A stretch of 64,000 nucleotides of DNA from the NCBI GenBank assembly GCA_030180135.1, contig CM058229.1, positions 39,459,522 through 39,523,521 of the forward strand, given 5' to 3'. The notes beneath the pieces are model-generated. The model saw only the letters and a list, made by a program, of their open reading frames with translations, did no database searches and was not told where the DNA came from. Of this stretch, positions 24,784 through 36,000 are shown piece after piece (the first letter of the stretch is position 1; each line of letters begins with the position of its first letter). A program made the translations under genes and the position numbers. This DNA comes from Orychophragmus violaceus (taxonomy: Eukaryota > Streptophyta > Magnoliopsida > Brassicales > Brassicaceae).

Positions 24784-26265
24784 CTACCTCCTCATCCTCG
24801 GAGCTGATGTGCTCAGGAGCTGGTGCAGGTGCACGACGTCATGGCTATGGGTGGTGAACGCGCTGAGACTGCTGGCAGGACATCTTGTGAACCTTCTTTC
24901 AGATGCCTTTGAGTACAGATGCTGCCCATTTCTGGAACTGCGGTGGTGGCATGTCTTCTGCTGGTCCGGGAAGCTCGGGAAACTCATTTGTATCATCAGC
25001 AGGGACAACCTCATGCTCAGCAGTAGAAGCAGCAACTCCAGAAGATGAGCCTCTAAGCACAGTAGAACGGCGCGGAACACCCCTACAAAGCTCCACACTT
25101 GGCTGAAAAGAGAGTGAGAGAGGATCATCTGTGATACCTGTAAGCTCGGTCGCTGGGAGGGGAAATAAGCGCTCGACGTAAGATGTATCCGTGAAGTGCC
25201 ACAAGAACTGTCTCCCACTGACATCTCCCTTGATCCAGTGCATGCTCTTCAAATGTTGAAAGTCCATCGTGGACTTTGTGGTGCATATAGACATCTGACT
25301 CCTGTCAATATGAAAGTGGTCAAAAATAGGAGTGAGCAGACTTCCAACAGACTCTGTCTTTGTTGCTTTTCCACTGAATGCTCGTGTCTAGAGATCCTCC
25401 AGATGATGGGCAAAAACAGCTCCCATGTTCACATCATCCACTAAACGAGCATCCTGATACACACTCTCATCAATAATGTCTCCAATCCCAAAATACAGTA
25501 GCATGAGCTCAGCTATCCGCATCATTCCCGGCCCCATCTTGCACAAGATCGTGTTGGCGAATAAACTGACAAGATATCTCAAGACCGGGTGTCGCACAGC
25601 GGTCTGCCTGGTGGTCTGAGAATCATACACTCCGGTGCCAAAGTGTTGCCAGAAGAGCTCCACATCGGACCAGTGCTCAGGCAAACTGACTCTCTCTCTC
25701 TCGTCCTGTCAAACTCATAGATTTCGCATAGCTCCTGAAGGCTGAGCATGTACCTCCTGCCCTTAGCCATGAATGTCAATGTTCCCTCGGAGGCCTTCCT
25801 CACCACATCATTGGTGTAGTACACACGGACCGTGGCAATGAACTGTTTGACCAGCTCTGGGTATAAGTCATAGTACTTGGTACAGATCGTACCCAAGCCT
25901 ATCGTCCGTAAGATGCGCAAGACATCTGATCGTATCTTCAGCTTACCCATGGCGGTCATGTCAGGAAGCCGTGTGGGCTCGATCTTAACGTCACACCAGG
26001 CGTTGTAGAACAAGCTGTCATAGACGTCCCACTACTCTGATATTTCCCTGTGGACGCATTCTCGCTTCTTCACCTCTACCGCAGGATCGTCATCGAAGCA
26101 AGTGATCTTGAACTTCCTCTCTTCCATTCTAGGCCAAGGCGCTTGGTTCTGAGCATCGCGTTGCTGCGACGAGGAACCAGAAACATCGGCTGCAGAGGCT
26201 CTTCGTGGGTGTTTTCCTTGGTTCAGATAAGGTTCCATCTGCAAAATGAACAAACAGACCAACAA
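24784..26265 (-). pseudogene. ATHILA ORF1-like protein, with one stop and one frameshift
   Basis: Reading starts near 26265 with a hydrophilic stretch (PRRASAADVSGSSSQ). The conserved core follows: LFYNAWCDVKIEPTRLPDM, IGLGTICTKYYDLYPELVK, QFIATVRVYYTNDV and GRRYMLSLQELCEIYEFDR (25700-26000). These features match the Arabidopsis retrotransposon ATHILA ORF1 family as I know it. A frameshift falls in a GA-rich run near 25695. The frame continues as WSDVELFWQHFGTGVYD to HHLEDL, then a TAG at about 25388-25390, then MDFQHLKSMHWIKGDVSGRQ to an acidic, proline-rich tail near 24899. The role is unknown; in this element it sits where pol or an env-like gene would be. About 480 residues in total. Confidence 0.7.
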
Positions 26266-27170
26266 GCATGAGATTCTAAAAATCCGGATTTTTGCATCAA
26301 CATATTCTCATGAATTGACTCCATATAATCATTCCCAACATCAAAAGCAATCACATTCCACTAGACAATCATCCTAAACATCAATAAATCGAACCAAAAT
26401 CGAAGCTTTCTTCCCATGAACACGAACTGAAAATCAGAGATTTAGAGCCATACCTTCGCAGATCGATTAAACAGATGATAGAAAACAAGTGAAATGGAGC
26501 TTTGAATCGTCAAAAATGGTGAAGAATTGAGAGAGATGGCGATTTTGAGAGAAGTTTCAGCGCGAAAGAAGTGAGGAAGAAGAAGACTGTCTCGGGTTTT
26601 TTAAGAACTCTTACCTTGATTTCCTCGATGTCGACCGACATCCAGCTTGATGTCGGTCGACACTTACCTGTGTGAACCAAATCGACCTCTGGAAATCGAC
26701 CTCGGTCGATTATCGTCCGTGCTCGAAACTTTCTCGAGTCCAATGTCAACCGACGTCCAAGTGGATGTTGACCGACACTGACTACACAGTGCTACAGATT
26801 CTGCATAACTCGACACAAAAATACCAAAAACGAAAGGAATCAAAATACAAAACCAAAAATCCTAGTATATACAACTTACCAGTGGGTTGCCTCCCACTTA
26901 GCGCTTGTTTTAAGTCGTTAGATTGACTTTGATGGGAGATTAGGCTCCCGATGGTTTCGACAGAGGTTGCGAGTGCCTCTGCGAAAGTCTCCTCATCCAA
27001 GGTGGAGAGTAAGCAGTTTCAGCGTGAATTTGTCCAAGGAACGAAGGAATTCGATGGTCTCCTGCATTCACAGCAATGAAATCAGTTGAACGGGGTTGGG
27101 AAGATGCAAACCTTTGCTTTGGCGGAGCTCTGATGTTTGGAGCTTTCTTCTTAGAAGTAGTTGCAATCCT
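26266..27170. other. non-coding spacer between gag-protease and ORF1-like gene
   Basis: No RT or integrase fragments were found on either strand. Two more copies of the inverted TGTCG repeat pair are present at about 26627-26663 and 26741-26778. In a normal Athila this interval would carry reverse transcriptase, RNase H and integrase. Confidence 0.6.
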
Positions 27171-29795
27171 TTAAGATGTTAGAGCGGAATCTTGAGAAAC
27201 CACCATCTTCCTTTCTCTAGTATCAGACACTGAAATCTCACTGATCTGAGCTTCTTGCTCCAACTCAATGTTAATGGTTTGACCGTCAATCTTTGGTCTG
27301 CGCAGCATATCCATCTCAAAGTGTAGAGGCTCATCTCCCAGGTGGAGATCGATCAGACCATTCCTCACATCAATATTTGCTCCGGCTGTGGCTAAGTAAG
27401 GTCTTCCCATTATCAGAGGATCATCCAGCTCATTATCGTATCTTAGCACCACAAAGTCTGTTGGAACTATATAGTTTCCAACTCTGATTGGGACATCCTC
27501 AAGAACTCCTTCCGGAATCCTTCTTGACTGATCATCTAGGACTAGAGAGATCTTAGTGTGTGAAAAATATGTCATCCCCAGTCTCTCCGCTACAGAGTAT
27601 GGCATGAGATTTCCAGCGGCTCCTAAATCACACAAGGAGTGCTTGAAGCCATTTTCAAAGATATAACAACTCAACACAAACACACCAGGATCTGATAGCT
27701 TCTTTGGGACCTGATTAAGCAACACATCACCGACTCGCTTAGGAAGCACTACCACCCATTCTTTCAATTCCTCATCCATAGGTAGCATCTTCTCCAAGTA
27801 TCTTTGTATGCAAGGATGATAGGGCGAAGTATCAGCTTGTGGATCCTCTTTCAACTTCTTATCCATCACTTCCAGGTGTCTGGCTTCATCGAGCTTTTGT
27901 TGAGACTTCACAGACACTTCAGGGAAAGGCATAGGAGGCTTGTGAGCCTTCTCTTCAGCAATAGCACAAGATGTTGGCAAATCTGGCTCCTCACGCTCTT
28001 GATGTCGACCAACGTTGAACTGATGTCGGTCGACATCGACTGATTTACCTTTGATGTCGACTCCATAATCGGTCCTGGTCGATTTTCGTTCGTCATGAGG
28101 ACTCAAAATCCATGTTGAAAGTGGATGTCGACCGACGTCAATGGCAATATCGGTCAACATTGGGGTCACAGCCTTGGGTTTTTGACCATCTTCCACGAGT
28201 TCAGCAGTCTTAATCTCAAAATTCTCTCCTTGATTCGACCCATCATCAATCTGAACTGACCAAGCATTGATGTGGGTGTCTATGACATTCTTCCCCTTGA
28301 CTGAAATTGAAATTTGGTGCACTTGTGTGTCTAGTTGCTTCATGTGAGTACTCAAAGATTCAAATTTCCCATTCAGATCTTCATACACAGCATCAAGCTT
28401 CTTGTTGAAGTCCACAGTGGTTTTTGTCTGACCCTCTAGCAGTTGTTCCATCATGGCTTCCAGCTTTCTCTCACGAGCATTGGTAGCATGAGGTGCCTGA
28501 TAGGAGGATGATCCATATGTCCTCTGGTAAGAACTGTTTTGCTGAAAAGGCTTCTGGTAACCAGCATTCTGACCATATCCAGAAGAGTTTTGACTACTTG
28601 TGAAAGCACTCTTCTGTCCACCATTAAAGAACTTGTTGTTCTGCTGGTTTCCAAACATGTTTCCTTGAAATCCAGAACTAATGTACTTCACATCCTCTTC
28701 TGTGCAGCCTTCTTCAGGTCCAAACTCTTCAACATCCTGAGCAAAGTGGACATGCTTCTTACTAGTCAACAAGTTGTGAACAGAATCCAACTTGTTCTGC
28801 ATCTCAGCCATCTGTAGATGATCCAACTTTCCACCAGACTCTTTCCTTCTTTGATCTGCAGTCTTAGCATTGTTGTTGCTCACCAGATTCTCAATCAACA
28901 CTCTAGCTTGTTCATGAGTCTTTGTGTTGAAGTTGCCATTGCTGGCAGCATCTAACACAGACTGGTACCAGAGATCCACACCTCTGAAGAAAATGCCCAG
29001 CAGCTGAACTTCAGAGAATCCATGATGAGGACAATCTCGTTGGTACCTCTTAAACCTCACCCAAGCAGACTTAAATGGCTATCTAGGTCCCTGAGTGAAT
29101 GTCAGAAGATACTGTCTGAGCTGACCCGAGCGAGCATCATCATAAAAGTGTTGCAGGAACTCTCTCTTCACTGCATCCCAAGTAGTTAACTTCCCAGGTG
29201 GAAGTTGCTTAAGCCAAGCTGCAGCTTCTCCAGCAAGAGAGTATGGGAAAAGCTTAAGGTATAGGAAATCATAACCCACTCCATTGTGGTTCATCCCAGT
29301 GACGAAGACTTCAAAATCCTCAATGTGGTTCATGGGTTACTCATTGGGAAGACCATGGAAAGGATGTTGTCTCAGAAGTGTGTAGTAGACAGTCTTGACC
29401 TCAAAGTCATTCCTCTCGAAAGGAGGAGGTACAATTGCTGACCGGTTAGCATAGAACTCATATGGTCGGTTGTAATCAGCAAGAGTCCTCTCAGCAGCAG
29501 GAGGAATAGGTTGTTGTCCATTACCTCCAGCATTGACCATCTGCCCCTCACCTTGAGGCTGTTCAGGTTCAGGGATTACTCGTCCCTCAGCATCAATCAT
29601 TTGCCCCTGATCATTGTAGGGGTTGTTCTGTTGGTCTCTCAAAACTCCTTCAGCATCTGGTCTCAAAATAAAACGATTGTTCATCATTCTTGTTCTTTGA
29701 CCCTTTCTGTTCGTTCTCTCAAGTTTAGCAAGCTCCTCAAGTCTGAGGTTCAAAAGTTCTTCGCTCTGGTTGCTTCGGGTATGTTGACTTGGCAT
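27171..29795 (-). pseudogene. Athila Gag-protease polyprotein with two in-frame stops
   Basis: One reading frame runs from ATG at 29793-29795 to the stop at 27171, about 874 codons. It is broken only by TAA at 29337-29339 and TAG at 29079-29081. Gag comes first: a charged N-terminus (TRSNQSEELLNLRLEELAK), then the capsid-like part (EAAAWLKQLPPGKLTTWD, REFLQHFYD, FKRYQRDCPHHGF). Next are an Asn/Gln/Ser-rich linker and a coiled-coil-like stretch (LEGQTKTTVDFNKKLDAVYE). The retropepsin-like domain is C-terminal: CDLGAAGNLMPYSVAERLGM with D-L-G as in Athila proteases, and PLIMGRPYLATAGANIDV. The linker includes the repeat-derived peptides DVGRHP and DVDRHQFNVGRHQ. The frame ends without reaching reverse transcriptase. 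Recent decay or stop read-through are both possible. Confidence 0.85.
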
Positions 29796-29983
29796 ACACT
29801 GATTTCAAGTCTGAAACCGTGAGTGGTGTCGGGCGACACTGAGAAGGGTGTCGGTCGACACTGAGAGCTTCTGTCGATTCCTGCAGCAACAAAACAAGTC
29901 AAACCGAGAAAAATTAGTAACAAAAGAAATAAAACGACTTAGACCAAACTCTAAAACAAAATCTATCGGCGAACTCAGTTGAG

Positions 29984-30001
29984 TCCCCGGAAACGGCGCC
30001 A
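29984..30001 (-). other. primer-binding site, tRNA-Asp type
   Basis: On the minus strand TGGCGCCGTTTCCGGGGA lies five bases from the 5' LTR. It differs by one base from the site typical of Athila elements (TGGCGCCGTTGCCGGGGA). It supports the Athila assignment independently of the proteins. Confidence 0.88.
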
Positions 30002-30006
30002 AAAAT

Positions 30007-31177
30007 TGATAGGGCTCAGAGTTTTAATCATATTCTACTGCAAGTGCACAGTTATGCAATGTAGTACTTAGAGTATCGAATCCACAAGGACTCACGGCTC
30101 ACACAATATATTGTATGTTCTCAAGTTAAGCTAAATCAATCAAAAGAAAGCAGTAAACTAAAGCAAGTAAACAGGGAAGTGTTTTCAATAAGAGAAAGGT
30201 GCAAGACTTAGGAAGTTCTCGGGAATTATGCGATGTCAGATACTTAACTAACCGGATTCAGATTTAACACAGGTTCAAGAACTAGAAACACAATACTAAA
30301 CAATCCAACTCTCGCTGAGATTGTTTCTATGTCTAGCAACTTAGTGATCCAAATCTCTTTGCGATCCTAGAGTTCTAAACAAGCATTAAGAACAGGTTCT
30401 ATCGGTTCACAATTCTCCTAAACCAAATCTCTTGTTATCTAGTCAAATTGCTCACACTAAGTTTATTCAGATTATAACTCACACTCTCGTGCTATTGTCA
30501 ATTATCTCAGATCTCAACCCTAGGTGATCAGTCCAAGATTCAGTATTAAGCACAACTTAGGTGATGAACAAACAGATTGTGAATCCTAATAAATCAGTTG
30601 TCTAAACATGCATAAGACCTTATTGAGAATCCCTAAATCTAACTAGGTTACTACTCAGACATATTATCAATCAAACAACACATCATGAATAGAAAACTGA
30701 AAGACTGAATAGATAAAGTAAATGGGTTCGAAATCATTCTCTCAAAGGTTACTAGTAGCAAGAATCAGCCCCTTAGCAAATCTTTCAATCTCCAAAAGCA
30801 AGAAAGAACAAGATATCTTGAATAATGAGTCTGAAAACCTAATTAAAACTTCTAAACTCTTTTTGGGGTCAGATTAGAATTAGGGGAAACTTCGGGGTCT
30901 TTGTGCAATTCTTTAAAACTTGTCTCAACTTGGCGTATAACTTCTCTCGCGCTCAGTGTCGACCGACACCAAGGTCAGTGTCGGTCGACATCCAGTCGTG
31001 GCCAAGACACCAACTTCAGCTCGTTGCACAAATCACCAGAAACGTCCTATAATCCCGCTCTTTGCTCCAAACGCAAGCATACCTGTAGAAGACTCAATAG
31101 ACTCGAAAAATCAGGTTAAAGACTCAATATACACAACTATATCATGGTTGAAAACCTAGAAAAACCATGATATATCA
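30007..31177 (-). repeat. 5' LTR of the Athila-like element
   Basis: It is the partner of 22235-23409. It has the same TGATAGGG and TATATCA ends and an intact copy of the hairpin repeat at about 30957-30990. The target duplication GGTGA follows immediately. Confidence 0.92.
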
Positions 31178-32091
31178 GGTGACGCTCGCCTATCGCCGGT
31201 TTTCTCCTTGCCATCCTGCGCCTCACCTCAGATCTGGCATGTTTGTTGTTGCTCGGTGGCCATTGATGGTGATGAAGCCTCTGGCCCTTGGTGTTTTTGG
31301 CGGTTTCTGGTGATTCTGTCGTGCTTTGTCGATGGTGTTAGTGAGGCTATGACGCGTTGGGTAGTGGATCCTACAATATTTTCATGTACTTGCTCGATTC
31401 TGGCTTGTTTTCAGCGTTAAATGCCAGTAGTTGGTCGTGCAGGTAGCTATGATCCCGGTTGGTTTATGTGCTTCCCGTTTCCGTTGGTATTGCTTCCTAA
31501 TCCGATAGTTTGTGGATCTATATAAGTCTCTTCCTTTGTTTAAGCCTATTATCGATATTTAATTTGGATCAAGCCATTGGAAAATCCGGATCTATTTGAT
31601 CTGCGGTACGGCTTGTCCGTAATATTTCAGGGTTTTTGATAGGCAAATTGTCGATTTAAGCTAGTGTTTCATGTGTTGGATCTTTTTGAGTTTGTGTGTG
31701 TCGTTTGTGTTCTCAATCCCTTTTATTTATCTGGTTGGTATTTGTTATTCAACTTGCTCAACGGAAGTTTCAGATAAGCTACCTCCAAGGGAAGTTGATA
31801 GAGACAATTGAAGAAGAAAATCTATCTCATTTATGAGAAGTATTGTTTGTCGTAAAAGATCTTGAAAATCCGCCTGCTAGTGTAGGATCGGGAACACCAC
31901 ATTTTTACCTTGTTTTGGGAAACTCATTATGTATGGTATCGCTACTGAGTCGCAGATGTTTGTCATCGCTTGTGAGGAAAGAGCAATAGCTTCTGATGCT
32001 ATTCCATATATTGTATTTCTTCAATGATGTAATTTGTACCCAACAAGATATAAATGAAAACAGTGTTAAAAAAAAAAAGAAATAATTACAA

Positions 32092-33078
32092 TTGGATGAA
32101 AAAAATTGATAAACATTGAAGTGCCCATGTAAATCATGTAGACATGAAAAAATGTAGATGTGTTTTGTATAATTTTTTTCTGAAATGAAAGAGAGAACAT
32201 CTTTTTTAAAGGAAAAAAATGAAAAATTCGGGTGAAAGAAGTTGGATGATCAGTTTTTTTTTAGATTAATAGGTTTTAATTGATTCGGTTTAAGATTAGT
32301 TTGTTGGTTTATTTTTGGTTTGCAAACATAACCGATAAAATTGAATTTGTGTGTTATTAGGTTTAGAAGTTTAAATTAGGAGAGATAGAGATTTTAAATA
32401 TTTTTTCCCGAGAGATTTAACATTAGGTTATAGTTTGGGTTGCACTATATGATACTTCTCGAGAAAATTGATCGTTTACCTTTTTTTTCTTGACAAAAAA
32501 CCGTTTTTTCTCAGAAAGTAAAAGAGAAATTACTAAGCGTTGGGTTGATTACTATAGAAAAGGAGAAAGCTAATAAATGGGTCCAAGACCGGGCCATAGA
32601 TACGTTAAAAGCCCAGAAGAGTTTGATGGACTTGGACGGTAAATTAAATTTGCTAATTGCCAGCGACGGACTTCAAAGTGAAAATTTAGTTGCCTTCTTC
32701 TTGTTCAGCTCCGCTTCGGACAATCAAGAACCACTTTCCCTATATCCTTTAGATTCTGGATACTCTTCGCTGCCTTCCCTGTTTCAGCTTTGCTGCTTAA
32801 CTGCCGCAATCGAATGCCGGAACCGGAGACGCATACAGAGTTTTCTCTCAGAATCTCGAGTCTATTAATATCAGGTGATACGGCTCTCGTTCTTCGAAAT
32901 CATCGAGCTCGAATTTAAGAAATTTGCTATTTTGATTGCGAGGCTTTTTTAGAATCTCGATTCTATTAGAGAATTGGATTGGGTTATTAGTTTTTTTTCC
33001 CTTTCATGGCTTCATTGTTCTGTGTAGTTAGACAAAGAATTTAAAGAATTAGGGTTTGTTAGATTAGAGTCTGCGAGA
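32092..33078 (+). other. upstream region and probable 5' UTR of the PHD-finger gene
   Basis: 32092-32500 is AT-rich and shows similarity (inverted) to 21050-21190. From about 32560 base composition becomes gene-like. The segment 32869-33000 starts at a possible donor (ATCAG/GTGATA), suggesting a 5' UTR intron ending before 33078; the exact acceptor was not settled. The 107-codon ORF at 32545-32868 lies in this leader and has no recognisable product. Confidence 0.4.
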
Positions 33079-36000
33079 ATGAAAGGAAGGTCGCATCATG
33101 AGGATTGGGTTGATGGATCTTGGACTGTGGATTGCGTTTGTGGTGTGAATTTCGATGATGGAGAAGAGATGGTGAATTGTGATGATTGTGGGGTTTGGGT
33201 TCATACTCGGTGCTCTCGTTACGTTAAAGGAGAGGACCTTTTCACTTGCGACAAATGTAAAAGGAAGAACAGCGTTGACGACATCGAAGAGACTGAGGTT
33301 GCTCAGTTATTGGTTGAATTACCCACCAAGACCTTGAGAATGGAGAATTCATGTACTCGTAATGTGCCTCTAAAGCGTCCTTTTAGGTTATGGACCGAGA
33401 TTCCGACAGAAGAAAAGGTTCATGTGCAAGGAATCCCCGGCGGAGATCCGGCTCTGTTTGGAGGTTTGTCATCGGTTTTCTCCAGGGAGCTATGGAAGTG
33501 TACAGGTTATGTGCCAAAGAAGTTTAATTTCAAGTATCGAGAGTTTCCATGCTGGGATGAGCAAGAGAATGATGAGGTTGAGAATGGGTATCAGGAGGAG
33601 GACGGGGCTGGAGTTTTGTTTTCTATGTCGAAGGAAAATTTGATTGCTGCTCCTGCAAATGCTTTGGCTGCAATGAGGAGCCTGGATGGTAAAGGAACCA
33701 TTAGTTGTGCCATATCATTAATTTGGCTGCAAGGCGGTAATAGTTGGGATTTTGGGGAAGCGGAGATAAAACATTCTCAGAGTGCCATGAAGAAGGATAA
33801 GAGGTTGCTTCGTCCTTTAATTACGAATAAACGAAGAAAAGAACTGTTTGGAGCTTCAAAAGAGCGTATGAAAAAGAAGGTCGAGGTTGCTGAAAAAGAA
33901 GAGGATGATAAGAAAGGTCTTGTCGGTAAAAAAGGTCAGTGAAACCACTTTTCTTTGGGCCTTATGATGCTAGAAGCAAACTTTAATTTGCCATTATATC
34001 CATTGTTCTTGTTCTTAAATGAATATCTTTTTGTTTCTTTCAAATTACTAGCAATTCGACCTAGTGGTGGTTCTAAACCATTAGAATCTCGCAAGGACAC
34101 GGAACCAAAAGGTTTTACTAGAGACGGTGGGATCACAGAGATCGATAAGTCCAAGAAAGCTGCTTTTGAAGAAGCTGCTGATAGTGGCCTCGCTCTGAAA
34201 ACTGGCGGTGATGAATCTGGTAATACCGAAATTGGTGTTAAATGCTCCAGAGAACAGAATCTTTCTGACGTTCATGCTAATGGTGGTGGAAAAAAGGAAG
34301 AGAAAGCTGGTCATCATTTCAGAATTGTGCTTAAGAGCTCTGCAACTAACGATCCTTCTGTCCTCGGAGGGAATGGTATTCCGCACAACGAGGCTAATAA
34401 AGAGGAGGTACGTCTTAGATTGGCTTATGCATTTATGAAACTTACCTTTGAGTTATCCTTATTAGACCAGAAACATTTATATCTCCTGCAACAAATGTTG
34501 AAGTTGTTTCAGTTGATTATTATCTAGGTGGTTTAGTTCAAAGCAATTTGATCTCTTGGATATACATGCCCTCCTAGGAAAAGCCTAAATAGGAGCTGTA
34601 ATGAGTTATTTGATGAATACTTTGTTTTGGTAATAGAGAAGCTTTGCGCCTTGGCAAGGATTTGATGTCTTGTAGACTGTATCAACTGGTTGGGTTGTCA
34701 TAGGACAAATTTGGTTGCTTTGTGAACTTTATTATTCTTGTTTTATAGATAACAGTGGGAAAGCAACTGATAATGAGTTTTCTACAGTTATAATGACGAG
34801 TCACTTATCTTTACAGAGAGAGGATACCATAGCTGATGCTCCAGAAGATAATGTAGTTGATTCTCCTGAAAGTTTCCAGAAGCCTTCTTCCGGTTCCACA
34901 CGAGAAGTTGAAGAGATAAATTGTGATGACGTCAGCGGGAATATTGGTTCTAGGAAGAACAAATTCCAAAAAGAAATTGCGGAGATTGGTGATACCTGTG
35001 GATCTATAGGCCAGCAGACTCCGGACTCCATTGATTCTGAAGTTTCAGGGACCTTGACATCTCAAATCTCTGGAGCTTCTGAATTAAATAAAATGCCACC
35101 AAGTTTTTCACCACCTGATGATCAGAAGTCTCAGCCTGTTGATATGGTATCAGAAGGAATAAGTAGTGGCAACAGAGACAGACCTATTGAATTAAAACGA
35201 GAAGTGGTGGTTTCAGAAGCAGAAAATGATATTCTAGAAACAAAGCCTGGATCTGGTGTACTTCAAGAACCATCAAAGCCTTGCAGACCTGTTCCGCACA
35301 CGTTTTCAGTATATAGCAGGCCTAAGATGGTAGTTTGCATTGGAAAATCATCGTCTGGTTCAGCCACAGAAAAGACTTCAAGATGCGAAGACAACCCTAA
35401 GCCCTCAACTTCCAGGAACTCTATTCCTGGCTCAAAACAACAACCAAGTGATGGTGATGTCAATGCTAATGCCAATGATGAGGACTGTGTTTCTAGTGAT
35501 GTGATCCGAGAGAGAGATGGGGATGATGAACCTTCAGAAAAAACTCAGAAAGAACATCCTAAATTCTCTGTTACCTCTACGAAACCGACTCAGCAAAACC
35601 GTACTTCCCATTCTTCAGCTTCCAAGACAAGAGAGTCTTCCTCTTCTTCAAAGGCATCTTCAGCAGCTCGGTTTAATGGTGCTCCTTCCGAGGCTCCTGG
35701 CAAACATACGCTTTCAGGGACCTACCAGAAAAATGAAAAGCCTGGACAATCAACTAAGAACCCTCTGCAGTCTATAACATCCCTTACCCCAAATATAAGC
35801 GATGAAGAGGTGCCTGAGTATTCACTCTCCTGTTCTTTTATCTACCCCAAATTCTACGATTTGACATATGTTTGTTTCTTTCATTGATGCCCAGCTTGCA
35901 TTAAGACTGCACCATCAACTCAACAGTTCTCCTCGTGTTCCTCGTGTCCCACGCATGAGACAGCCTGGTAGCTTGCCCCTGTCTCCGACTGCTACTAGCT

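Larger units (their letters stand above)
22235..31177 (-). mobile_element. Athila-like LTR retrotransposon lacking RT and integrase
   Basis: The 8,943-bp element has LTRs of 1,175 and 1,171 bp that are nearly identical by eye. The terminal motifs are TGATAGGG and TGATATATCA. It is flanked by a perfect target duplication GGTGA (22230-22234 and 31178-31182). The minus-strand order is LTR, tRNA-Asp-type PBS, gag-protease, a gap, ATHILA ORF1-like gene, PPT, LTR. No reverse transcriptase, RNase H or integrase motif is present. The clean boundaries and young LTRs show that it transposed recently in this form, presumably with enzymes from an autonomous Athila relative. Confidence 0.88.
21824..32075 (+). 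mobile_element. poly(A)-tailed retroposed sequence, split by an Athila-like element
   Basis: Removing the Athila-like insertion (22235-31177 plus one target duplication copy) leaves about 1.3 kb ending in a run of A at about 32068-32078. Near-identical 16-base flanks (14 of 16 matching) lie on both sides: AAAGAAATAGTTAGAA and AAAGAAATAATTACAA. This is the signature of LINE-machinery retroposition. The body (21824-22234 and 31183-32067) is GC-richer than its surroundings and has no recognisable reverse transcriptase. It could be a non-autonomous LINE, a 5'-truncated LINE 3' region or a processed transcript of an unknown gene. Confidence 0.55.

Noticed and set aside
24809..25106. Plus-strand ORFs and the extra minus-strand frame over 24784-25224
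   Set aside because: Alternative frames of the ORF1-like tail; the frame continuing from the conserved core (24899-25294) is the likelier one.
32545..32868. 107-codon ORF upstream of the PHD-finger gene
   Set aside because: It lies in the probable 5' leader, has ordinary amino-acid content and no family resemblance.
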